From JADKAV01 sp963818505 (GTDB lineage: Bacteria; Actinomycetota; Actinomycetes; S36-B12; UBA10799): a stretch of 64,000 nucleotides of DNA. Below the pieces are notes generated by a model. The model was given only the letters and a program-made list of their open reading frames with translations. It did no database searches and was not told the origin of the DNA. Within the stretch, counting starts at the first letter, position 1, and each line of letters opens with the position of its first letter. The position numbers and the translations under genes were made by a program. Where the stretch lies: contig CAWFSJ010000007.1 of NCBI GenBank assembly GCA_963818505.1, positions 62,001 through 126,000 on the forward strand, read 5' to 3'. Below, one piece after another: positions 57,619 through 64,000 of the stretch.

Positions 57619-58392
57619 ATGACCGATGAGCAGTCACCTGCCAACGCCCCGCCATCACCGCAACGCCAGCGCGGTCCAGTAGTCCTTCGCGGAAGACTGG
57701 CGCGGGGATCCACGACCGATCAGCGATTGCTGGACAGTGAGGCCTCCGGAGATTGGGTCCACACCGACCCCTGGCGGGTCCTGCGGATCCAGGCGGAGTT
57801 CGTCGAGGGCTTCGGGGCCATGGCCAACGTCGGGCCGGCCATCTCCGTGTTCGGAAGTGCCCGCACCTCCCGCAGTCACCCGGAGTACGCCGCGGCCGAG
57901 GACGTGGGTGCGCGGCTGGCCCGGGCCGGGTACGCGGTGATCACCGGCGGGGGTCCCGGGATCATGGAAGCGGCGAACAAGGGTGCCTTCGAGGCGGGTG
58001 GGACGAGTATCGGGCTGGGCATCGAGCTGCCCCATGAACAGGGCATCAACCAGTGGGTCGAGATCGGCGTGAACTTCCGCTACTTCTTCGTCCGCAAGAC
58101 CTGCTTCGTGAAGTACAGCCGCGGCTTCGTGGTATTCCCCGGCGGGTTCGGCACCCTCGATGAGATGTTCGAGGCGTTGACCCTTGTGCAGACCGGCAAG
58201 GTCACCAGGTTCCCCATCGTGCTGGTCGGAACCTCGTACTGGTCCGGTCTGGTCGACTGGATCCGTGACACCCTCGCAGCGGAAGCCAAGATCGGGCACA
58301 ACGATCACGAACTGCTGTACCTGACCGACGACCCCGGCGAGGTGGTCGACGCGATCCGCAAGGTCGACCAGTTGCAGGTGGTCGAGGGTTAG
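57619..58392 (+). CDS. LOG-family / TIGR00730 Rossmann-fold protein
   Basis: The protein has 257 residues. LOG motifs are intact: ISVFGSARTSRSHPEYA, VITGGGPGIMEAANKGAFEAGG, and PGGFGTLDEMFEALTLVQTGK with the catalytic PGGxGTxxE. Members hydrolyse nucleoside 5'-monophosphates to free base (cytokinin-activating activity in plants and some actinobacteria). The C-terminal extension is typical of the longer actinobacterial form. Converges with folP2; the two stops overlap by 4 bp. Confidence 0.92.
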   Translation: MTDEQSPANAPPSPQRQRGPVVLRGRLARGSTTDQRLLDSEASGDWVHTDPWRVLRIQAEFVEGFGAMANVGPAISVFGSARTSRSHPEYAAAEDVGARLARAGYAVITGGGPGIMEAANKGAFEAGGTSIGLGIELPHEQGINQWVEIGVNFRYFFVRKTCFVKYSRGFVVFPGGFGTLDEMFEALTLVQTGKVTRFPIVLVGTSYWSGLVDWIRDTLAAEAKIGHNDHELLYLTDDPGEVVDAIRKVDQLQVVEG

Positions 58393-59264
58393 GCCAGCCC
58401 CCGACGGCTGACCGCCGGTTCACGGCTTGCCTGGATGGCTTGCACCATGTGCAGCACATCGAAGGTCTCCGGTACCTCGTGCACGCGGTAGACCCGCGCC
58501 CCCAGCCATGCCGACACCGCCGTGGTCGCCAGCGTCCCGACGAGCCGTTCGCCCACGGGTCGGTCCAGGGTCTCGCCGATGAAGTCCTTGTTGCTCAACG
58601 ACACGAGGACCGGCCAGCCGGACTCGACCATCTCGGGCAGTCGGCGGGTGCACTCCAGTGAGTGACGGGTGTTCTTGCCGAAGTCGTGACCGGGGTCGAT
58701 GAGGATGCCCTGGCGTGGAACCCCAAGTGCTTCGGCCCGCCTGGCCCCAGCCAGGACATCGCCGAGCACGTCAGCCATGACGTCGGGGTAGGCAACGCGA
58801 TGAGGGCGCGTCCGCGGTGTCAGGCCACCGGCATGCGTGCACACGAGGCCCACGCCGTAGCGCGCAGCCACCTCGGCAAGTCCGGGGTCGTGGCCACCCC
58901 ACGCGTCGTTGAGCAAGGTCGCGCCCTGCTCACACACCGCCTCGCCGACATCGGCGCGCCACGTGTCCACCGAGATCACCACGTCGGGGTGACGGGCTGC
59001 GACCTCCGCGACGAACGACACCACCCGACGCTTCTCCTCGTCGGCGTCGACGATCTGCCCGGGGCCCGCTTTGACCCCGCCGATGTCCACGATCTGCGCT
59101 CCCTGTTCCACGACCTGATCAACGCGCTCGAGTGCGGCGTCGTGGGCGTAGGTCGCCCCCTGGTCGTAGAAGGAATCCGGAGTCCGATTGATGATCGCCA
59201 TCACCAGCAACTCGTCTGCGGGGAAATGGTGAGGGCCGAATGCCAGAGGTGGTGGGCGGTCCAT
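58389..59264 (-). CDS. folP2: FolP2-type dihydropteroate synthase homologue, altered active site
   Basis: The protein has 291 residues. The pterin-binding barrel is evident (INRTPDSFYDQGATY, VISVDTWRADVGEA, GILIDPGHDFGKNTRHSLE, YRVHEVPETFDVLHMV). Two loops differ from catalytic DHPS: GGVKAGPG replaces the GGESTRPG pABA loop and SNKDFIGETL replaces SRKSFIG. These match mycobacterial FolP2 (Rv1207), for which DHPS activity was not found, so the true substrate is uncertain. ATG 59264 or GTG 59282 may start it. It diverges from the DivIVA-like gene. Confidence 0.88.
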   Translation of the reverse strand: MDRPPPLAFGPHHFPADELLVMAIINRTPDSFYDQGATYAHDAALERVDQVVEQGAQIVDIGGVKAGPGQIVDADEEKRRVVSFVAEVAARHPDVVISVDTWRADVGEAVCEQGATLLNDAWGGHDPGLAEVAARYGVGLVCTHAGGLTPRTRPHRVAYPDVMADVLGDVLAGARRAEALGVPRQGILIDPGHDFGKNTRHSLECTRRLPEMVESGWPVLVSLSNKDFIGETLDRPVGERLVGTLATTAVSAWLGARVYRVHEVPETFDVLHMVQAIQASREPAVSRRGLA

Positions 59265-59319
59265 AAGGTGCCAGACTGTCACTAGTTCCTGTCTTAATGC
59301 TGGGTGAAGGGAGTCGCGG

Positions 59320-59646
59320 ATGACCTGGCTTTTCGCTCTTCTGGCCTTGGCGTTGATCGTGGGGTTCGCTCTGGTGCTGGCGGGCCGACTGCCCAAAGTG
59401 CCTCAGCCCACCCGGGAGCGGTACATCCAGCTCCTGCCTGAACGTCCCAGCCCGGCTGACGTGGATCAATTGCGGTTCGCCGTGGCTGTCCGCGGCTACC
59501 GGATGGATGACGTGGACGCGGCTCTGGTGTCGCTGCGCAACCGCATCGCCGAGTTGGAAGCTGCATCTGTGACGCCCGCGGTACCTGCAGCTGCGCAGCA
59601 GGACAACCCTTTCGCGCCGCCGTCAGCGACAGGAGACTCCGCCTGA
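59320..59646 (+). CDS. Short membrane-anchored DivIVA-domain protein
   Basis: The protein has 108 residues. An N-terminal helix (about 2-22, WLFALLALALIVGFALVLAG) is followed by the DivIVA-type segment PSPADVDQLRFAVAVRGYRMDDVDAALVSLRNRIAELEAA, whose YRMDDVDAALxxL matches the lipid-binding start of DivIVA, then an Ala/Pro tail. It corresponds to Rv1209 in mycobacteria. GAAGGGAG precedes ATG 59320. Probably a membrane-curvature or division-site protein (inference). Confidence 0.85.
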   Translation: MTWLFALLALALIVGFALVLAGRLPKVPQPTRERYIQLLPERPSPADVDQLRFAVAVRGYRMDDVDAALVSLRNRIAELEAASVTPAVPAAAQQDNPFAPPSATGDSA

Positions 59647-59946
59647 GCGCACGTAAGACGCTGCAATTCGGCATGGATGTGCCTGCATTGCCAACGGTCG
59701 ACCGATTGGGACCGCCAACCCGAGTGGAGTCGGGAACTCCGGTGGATTACCCAGAAGGTCACGGTGTGGTGGTCTGGTTGCCACGATTCGCGAGGTTCGC
59801 CGGTCGCCGTCCGGCTACGGCTGCGGATAGGTGAAGGCAGCACACGTTGGATCTCGTTGCGGGATAGACTACCTCTACGCGTGCAGGTGAGTTCCGCAGC
59901 GTTGCGGGCACGCAAATGGTCTTGTGATCGACGAAAGGGGACCGAT
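59647..59946. other. 300-bp interval without a recognisable gene
   Basis: Mycobacteria carry tagA (DNA-3-methyladenine glycosylase I) at this point. No frame here resembles it: an open frame from 59677 runs into the DUF3117 gene but is low-complexity Arg/Trp-rich sequence. TAGACT at 59865-59870 is a plausible -10 for DUF3117. Confidence 0.55.
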
Positions 59947-60111
59947 ATGGCGGCCATGAAGCCGCGGACGGGTGATGGCCCTATGGAGGTCACCAAAGAG
60001 GGACGTGGGTATGTGATGCGCGTTCCACTTGAAGGTGGCGGCCGGCTTGTCGTTGAGATCTCCCGCGAGGAGGCTGAAGAACTCGGTGGGCTCTTGCAGA
60101 GCATCGGGTAA
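59947..60111 (+). CDS. DUF3117 small conserved protein
   Basis: The protein has 54 residues: MAAMKPRTGDGPMEVTKEGR, then GYVMRVPLEGGGRLVVEISREEAEELGGLLQSIG. It is nearly the consensus of actinobacterial DUF3117 (Rv1211-like). AAAGGGGA precedes ATG 59947. It has no membrane segment, and its function is unknown despite strong conservation. A hairpin terminator follows 14 bp after the stop. Confidence 0.93.
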   Translation: MAAMKPRTGDGPMEVTKEGRGYVMRVPLEGGGRLVVEISREEAEELGGLLQSIG

Positions 60112-60125
60112 CTCCGGATTGTCGA

Positions 60126-60158
60126 AAGCGGGTCCCGCTGCACCAGTGGGGCCCGCTT
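60126..60158 (+). terminator. Hairpin terminator after DUF3117
   Basis: AAGCGGGTCCC (60126-60136) pairs with GGGGCCCGCTT (60148-60158) through one G-T pair; loop of 11 nt, followed by CGTC. Confidence 0.75.
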
Positions 60159-60186
60159 CGTCATGTCCGGCTGTTCCTGTTGTCTG

Positions 60187-60192
60187 TACGGT
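60187..60192 (+). promoter_or_regulatory. -10 hexamer of a leaderless pepA promoter
   Basis: TACGGT ends 6 nt before ATG 60199, which I take as the start over ATG 60193. Confidence 0.45.
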
Positions 60193-60198
60193 ATGACG

Positions 60199-61512
60199 AT
60201 GCAGGTATCGCGCAGCGCCGCTCGACCGGACGGGCGGCTGGTCATCGTGGGCCGTGATGGGCTGGTTCTGCCCGGGGCCCTGGTTCCTGCCAAGGGTGAG
60301 GTGCTCCTGCAGGCCGACGGCGATCAGCACTGGCTGGCTGCTTGCGCCGAGCCGCGTGATTGGGCGGAGTTCGGTGCTTCGGTCGTGCGTCGGGTGCCTC
60401 CCGGCACGTTGGGGTTCACCAGTCCACCGCGCGCGAAGGAACTACGGGAGTTCGTCCGGGGCTGGATGCTGGGCGGGGCGACCAACGGGCCGGACTCGGA
60501 AACGCGCACACTGCTGGTGGCCGAGGCCGACCCAGGAATCGACGAACAAGTCGACCGCGCGCAGGCCGTCCTGCGTGCCCGCGAGCTGGCCAACACCCCG
60601 TCGAACACGAAGAACCCCGCGTGGATGGTGGCTCGGGCCCGTCAGCTCGCGAAGAAGGCGGGAGCGGACATCGAGGTGCTGGGCGTTCCTCAGTTGCGCG
60701 CAGGCGGATTCGGGGGCGTGCTGGCAGTCGGGCAGGGCTCTGCGTCGCCCCCGCGGGTGGTGGTGCTCCGGCGCCCTGGCAAAGGCCCACGCGTGGCCCT
60801 CATCGGCAAAGGGATCACGTATGACTCAGGCGGACTCTCGCTGAAGCCGCGTGAGTCGATGGCGCTGATGAAGACCGACATGGCCGGGTCCGCCGCTGTG
60901 CTGTCGGTGTTGCCAATAGCGCCCAAGGACGCCGACCTCACCATCGTTGTGGGATTGGCCGAGAATGCCTTCGGTGGGAGTTCGTACCGGCCGGGCGATG
61001 TCATCACCCACGTCGACGGCCAGACCTCAGAGGTACTCAACACCGATGCAGAGGGCCGTTTGGTACTCGCAGATCTGCTCGCTTACACCCGCCGGGACCA
61101 CTCACCGGATGTGATCATCGACCTGGCAACCCTCACGGGCGCCGCCACGCTGGCACTGTCACGGGAGTATGCGGCGCTGTTCTCGAACCGCAATCGCTTG
61201 ACGGGTGCTTTGGTCCGTGCGGGCGCCACGACCGGTGACCGTGTGTGGCCGATGCCGCTGTGGGAGGGCTATCGCGATTCCTTGGCCTCGCAGATCGCCG
61301 ACAGGTGCCATATCCCCACGAAGAACGTGGGGGCGGGTTCCATCACTGCTGCCCTGTACCTGCAGGCGTTCGTGGACGATGTGCCGTGGGCGCACCTGGA
61401 CATCGCAGGTCCCGCTCGCTCCACGGTCAATGCGGGGCTGCGTCAATTGGGCGCGACCGGGTTTGGCGTCGCTCTGCTTGGTCGCTGGCTGGCCGACGGT
61501 CCGCGCTTCTAA
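60199..61512 (+). CDS. pepA: Leucyl aminopeptidase (M17)
   Basis: The protein has 437 residues. It removes N-terminal amino acids using two metal ions. The catalytic domain has GKGITYDSGGLSLKP, the metal helix MKTDMAGSAAVL, LNTDAEGRLVLADLLAY and IDLATLTGAATLALS, with the catalytic Arg in AEGRL. The N-terminal domain is short and divergent. It would process peptides taken up by the importer. Its stop and that of the convergent methyltransferase overlap by 4 bp. Confidence 0.94.
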   Translation: MQVSRSAARPDGRLVIVGRDGLVLPGALVPAKGEVLLQADGDQHWLAACAEPRDWAEFGASVVRRVPPGTLGFTSPPRAKELREFVRGWMLGGATNGPDSETRTLLVAEADPGIDEQVDRAQAVLRARELANTPSNTKNPAWMVARARQLAKKAGADIEVLGVPQLRAGGFGGVLAVGQGSASPPRVVVLRRPGKGPRVALIGKGITYDSGGLSLKPRESMALMKTDMAGSAAVLSVLPIAPKDADLTIVVGLAENAFGGSSYRPGDVITHVDGQTSEVLNTDAEGRLVLADLLAYTRRDHSPDVIIDLATLTGAATLALSREYAALFSNRNRLTGALVRAGATTGDRVWPMPLWEGYRDSLASQIADRCHIPTKNVGAGSITAALYLQAFVDDVPWAHLDIAGPARSTVNAGLRQLGATGFGVALLGRWLADGPRF

Positions 61513-62114
61513 GGCCGCAGGACCGCTATGAGGACTCCATCAGCCACTGGTAGGAGGGTGGTGAGCCAGCGTTCATCGTTCTGCATCGATTCGGTGAATT
61601 GCCGCACTGCTAGCTGGTTCGGCTCGCGCTTGGCCGGGTCGGCGGCGTCGGCGATGTCCAAGAAGATCGCGATGCCGCCGGGGCGCAGGAGGCGTTCGGC
61701 CTGCTCGGCGAAAGCCGCGTGATCGGCAGGTTTGTCGGCGGACAGGAACAGGTCGTAGTGGCCATCGGTCAGTCGCGGGAGCACCTCGCGCGGGTCTGCA
61801 GCGATCAGGCGGGTGCGGGCGTGGGGGACGTCAGCGGCGACGAAGTTCTCCTTCGCAAGGCGCAACTGCTCCGGATCGGGCTCGACCGAGGTCAGGATTC
61901 CGTCCTCGGCCATACCCTCGAACAGCGCCAAGCCGGTGCTCCCATTGTGCGAGCCGACCTCGACGGCGGCGGCAGCATTTGTCAATGCTGCGCACAAGGA
62001 CAGCAGCCGAAGCACGCTTGCCTTCACAGTGGTCGACTCCGCAGTGAGGTTGGCGGTGTTCCAGTTCTCGCAGAAGGTCAGCAGATCCTTCGCGTTGACG
62101 CTGGTGGAATCCAT
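61509..62114 (-). CDS. O-methyltransferase (SAM-dependent)
   Basis: The protein has 201 residues. Fits the Methyltransf_3 family: AAAVEVGSHNGSTGLALFEGM (motif I), LTSVEPDPEQLRLAKENF, DLFLSADKPADHAAFAEQAERLLRPGGIAIFLDIADAADP. TACTGT ends 7 nt before ATG 62114, supporting this start over ATG 62120. In mycobacteria the same methyltransferase (Rv1220c) precedes sigE-rseA-htrA; here htrA follows directly. Confidence 0.9.
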   Translation of the reverse strand: MDSTSVNAKDLLTFCENWNTANLTAESTTVKASVLRLLSLCAALTNAAAAVEVGSHNGSTGLALFEGMAEDGILTSVEPDPEQLRLAKENFVAADVPHARTRLIAADPREVLPRLTDGHYDLFLSADKPADHAAFAEQAERLLRPGGIAIFLDIADAADPAKREPNQLAVRQFTESMQNDERWLTTLLPVADGVLIAVLRP

Positions 62115-62121
62115 GAACATG

Positions 62122-62127
62122 ACAGTA
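62122..62127 (-). promoter_or_regulatory. -10 hexamer of a leaderless promoter
   Basis: TACTGT on the minus strand ends 7 nt before ATG 62114. Confidence 0.5.
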
Positions 62128-62305
62128 CCGGCCCACTGCAGACGCCCGCGTGCCCCTCCTGCGGTTTTCGCCCGATTACATGCCTTTGACATACCCCTAA
62201 CCCGTACTGGCTTCCGGTCTATGGCGCGGTACCGCATCCTGAAGTGCGAGTTCAAATAGGGAGAGGGTTACCGTGAGTTCATTCGTGGACCATGAGGAGT
62301 CACAG

Positions 62306-63751
62306 ATGTCGAACGACGACGTTGCGCCGGGCGGTCCGTCCGAGGTGCCCGGCGATGCGACCCCGCAAGCGGGTCCGGCGGGCGATCCCATCAGTGAGGC
62401 GCCTGCGACTTCGCCTTCGGACACGACATCCCAATGGCCGGCTCCCGAGCCTGCCCAACAGTGGCCTTTTGAGCAAACCGCCGACGCGCAGCCTACGGCC
62501 GACCCGGGGCAATGGCCGGCCCCGGATCACAGCACGCAGGTCCTCGACCCCAATCAGCAGTACGCCCAGACTGCTGTATACCCGCAGTACGCGCAGACCC
62601 CCGAGCCCGCCAACCAGTGGCCCACGCCGGGCCCGGACGGCTACTTGCCGCCACCGCCTGGGGCGCCCCCACAGGCACCCGCGCCGGCTAAGTCCGGTGG
62701 TGCGGGCAAGTACGTGGCGATCGCTGCGATCACCGGCCTGCTGGCCGGCCTCGGTGGAGGTGCCCTGGGCTACGAACTGGCCAGTGACTCCGGCACGACC
62801 TCGTCGGTGTCGATCAATGCACCCAGCAGCCCAGAGGGGCTTTCTCCGCGAGCGGATGGCTCGATTGCCGCGATCGCCGAGGCAGTGCTTCCCAGCGTGG
62901 TGTCCCTGGAGGTGACCGGCAGCGGCCAAGCGGGCTCAGGGTCCGGATTTGTGGTCAGTGAGGACGGGTACATCCTGACCAACAACCACGTCATCGAAGC
63001 GGCTGCAGACAGTGGCACCATCGACGTCGTGCTCAAGGACGGCACTCGGCTGCCCGGCGAGCTCGTGGGCCGCAACGCCGACTACGACTTGGCCGTCGTG
63101 AAGATTGATCGCAGCGGCCTTACCCCCGTGGTCATCGGCGATTCCGAGAGCGTCAAGGTGGGCGACCAGGCGATCGCCATCGGTTCCCCACTCGGGCTTG
63201 AGGGAACTGTGACCAGCGGCATCGTGAGCGCACTGGACCGCCCCGTCACCGCCGGCGGCGACTCTGGCGGTGAGACCTCGTTCATCAGCGCCATCCAGAC
63301 CGATGCGCCGATCAACCCGGGTAACTCCGGCGGCCCCCTGGTCAACGCCGAGGGTCAGGTGATCGGCGTCAACTCAGCGATCGCGTCGTTGGGCGCGGGA
63401 TCAGACGGCCAGGCCGGAAGCATCGGCCTGGGCTTCGCCATCCCGATCAACACCGCCAACCGGATCGCGCAGGAGCTCATCCGCACGGGTGAGGCCTCGA
63501 CGCCCATCATCGGCGCCGAGATCGATTTCAACTTCTCAGGCCAGGGTGCCCGGGTCCAGGCAGTCACAGCCGGTGGCCCGGCGCAGGCGGCCGGGCTACA
63601 AGACGGCGACGTGATCGTGGCCGTCAACGGCGAGCGTGTCGACGACGCAGTGGCGCTGATCACCGACATCCGCAAGAACGCTCCTGGCGACAAGATCACC
63701 CTGACGCTGGAGAGCGGCAAAGAGATACAGGTCACCCTCGGCCAGCGCTGA
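62306..63751 (+). CDS. htrA: HtrA/DegP-like membrane-anchored serine protease
   Basis: The protein has 481 residues. A Pro/Gln-rich cytoplasmic N-terminus with repeated QWP and YAQT motifs (about 1-125) precedes one membrane helix (AGKYVAIAAITGLLAGLGGGALGY). The trypsin-like domain holds His in LTNNHVIEA, Asp in DYDLAVVKI and Ser in NPGNSGGPL; a PDZ domain ends the protein (AGLQDGDVIVAVNGERVDDAVAL). It degrades misfolded envelope proteins. ATG 62306 follows GAGGAG at 62294-62299; GTG 62273 is an alternative. The sigE/rseA pair that usually precedes it is absent. Confidence 0.93.
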   Translation: MSNDDVAPGGPSEVPGDATPQAGPAGDPISEAPATSPSDTTSQWPAPEPAQQWPFEQTADAQPTADPGQWPAPDHSTQVLDPNQQYAQTAVYPQYAQTPEPANQWPTPGPDGYLPPPPGAPPQAPAPAKSGGAGKYVAIAAITGLLAGLGGGALGYELASDSGTTSSVSINAPSSPEGLSPRADGSIAAIAEAVLPSVVSLEVTGSGQAGSGSGFVVSEDGYILTNNHVIEAAADSGTIDVVLKDGTRLPGELVGRNADYDLAVVKIDRSGLTPVVIGDSESVKVGDQAIAIGSPLGLEGTVTSGIVSALDRPVTAGGDSGGETSFISAIQTDAPINPGNSGGPLVNAEGQVIGVNSAIASLGAGSDGQAGSIGLGFAIPINTANRIAQELIRTGEASTPIIGAEIDFNFSGQGARVQAVTAGGPAQAAGLQDGDVIVAVNGERVDDAVALITDIRKNAPGDKITLTLESGKEIQVTLGQR

Positions 63752-63753
63752 CG

Positions 63754-63759
63754 TACTCT
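63754..63759 (+). promoter_or_regulatory. -10 hexamer before tatB
   Basis: TACTCT overlaps the end of htrA's flank and ends 6 nt before GTG 63766. Confidence 0.5.
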
Positions 63760-63765
63760 GGAGGG

Positions 63766-64000
63766 GTGTTCGACATCGGCTTGGGCGAGTTACTGGTCCT
63801 AGGACTGCTCGCTCTGCTGGTGTTCGGCCCCGACAAGTTGCCGGGTGCAGCATCCAGCGCGGGGCGTTTCGTGGCCAAGGCGCGCGAGACCGCAGGTGCG
63901 GCGCGCGCGCAACTTGGGGATTCTGCGGACCTGAGTTCGGTGACCAAGGACCTACAGTCCCTGGCCGACCTTCATCCCAAGCGGATGCTGTCCTCGCTGA
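63766..64000 (+). CDS. tatB: Sec-independent translocase subunit TatB, cut by the window end
   Basis: Seventy-eight residues are visible: FDIGLGELLVLGLLALLVFGPDKLP is the TatB/TatA membrane helix with the conserved FGPxxLP hinge, followed by the amphipathic helix (SSAGRFVAKARETAGAARAQL) and the start of the charged tail (DLSSVTKDLQSLADLHPKRML). Position after htrA matches mycobacterial tatB (Rv1224). It would form the Tat receptor with TatC, exporting proteins such as the multicopper oxidase. GTG 63766 starts 14 bp after htrA; the 3' end lies outside the window. Confidence 0.88.
   Translation, partial: MFDIGLGELLVLGLLALLVFGPDKLPGAASSAGRFVAKARETAGAARAQLGDSADLSSVTKDLQSLADLHPKRMLSSL

Noticed and set aside
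59677..59943. tagA remnant or N-terminal extension of DUF3117
   Set aside because: No residue pattern of DNA-3-methyladenine glycosylase; composition looks non-coding and the DUF3117 start has a good Shine-Dalgarno.
1..64000. tRNA, rRNA or insertion-sequence genes
   Set aside because: I saw no cloverleaf-like sequence, rRNA segment or transposase frame anywhere in the window.

Overview
The window looks like chromosomal DNA of a high-GC actinobacterium (Actinomycetes; order not resolved). Two mycothiol-type genes (mca, mshB), PhoH2-type PIN-PhoH, DUF3117, DUF3817, DUF4245, a FolP2-type protein and many leaderless-looking promoters point there. From about 18 kb to the right end, the core genes follow, from memory, the order of the Mycobacterium tuberculosis Rv1080-Rv1224 interval: greA-mca-small membrane protein-uppS-phoH-polysaccharide deacetylase/fumarase-DUF4245-xseA/xseB-ispH-DUF6542-ychF-mshB-ferredoxin-dapC-dapD/dapE-LOG-folP2-DivIVA-like-DUF3117-O-methyltransferase-htrA-tatB. 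Most of the interest lies in what is inserted into, altered in or missing from that backbone.

Layout. 0-1.3 kb: the 3' end of an unknown gene and a YCII-like protein. 1.6-5.9 kb: a copper-handling cluster in which a DUF305 lipoprotein and a Tat-exported multicopper oxidase diverge from a SHOCT protein and a two-component system, with a perfect 16-bp inverted repeat between them. 6.1-12.9 kb: msrA, two MFS exporters, a MarR regulator and a 1008-residue GH67-like membrane glycosidase. 13-18.2 kb: a secreted subtilase, 1-Cys-type peroxiredoxin, FIST protein, ilvA and a rhodanese lipoprotein. 18.2-24.7 kb: greA, mca, small membrane proteins, an ABC-2 permease with a catalytically dead ATPase-like partner, uppS and phoH. 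24.8-26.7 kb: three tandem paralogues of a secreted transglycosylase-like protein. 27-35.4 kb: fumarase, deacetylase, xseAB, ispH, rmuC and ychF. 35.6-39.4 kb: secreted hydrolase, methyltransferase and phosphodiesterase. 39.7-45.5 kb: a complete oligopeptide/dipeptide ABC operon, followed by an S9 peptidase. 47.7-64 kb: mshB, a divergent FtsH-like protease, ferredoxin/dapC, citrate synthase, dapD/dapE, lysozyme, LOG, folP2, DUF3117, pepA, htrA and tatB (cut by the window end).

The most unusual feature is a family of five dispersed 68-bp palindromes (28-bp arms around a fixed 12-nt centre) at 19764, 26876, 36802, 37778 and 47550. They are essentially intergenic. Two bracket a methyltransferase gene, and one overlaps that gene's stop codon. 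The first copy runs into a 44-bp tandem array whose units begin with the palindrome's own right border. No transposase or recombinase gene is visible in the window.

Functionally, the region combines envelope work (transglycosylases, GH25 lysozyme, DAP synthesis, UppS, polysaccharide export permease), redox and thiol protection (mycothiol enzymes, MsrA, peroxiredoxin, rhodanese), copper defence, peptide uptake plus peptidases, and central carbon metabolism (fumarase, citrate synthase).
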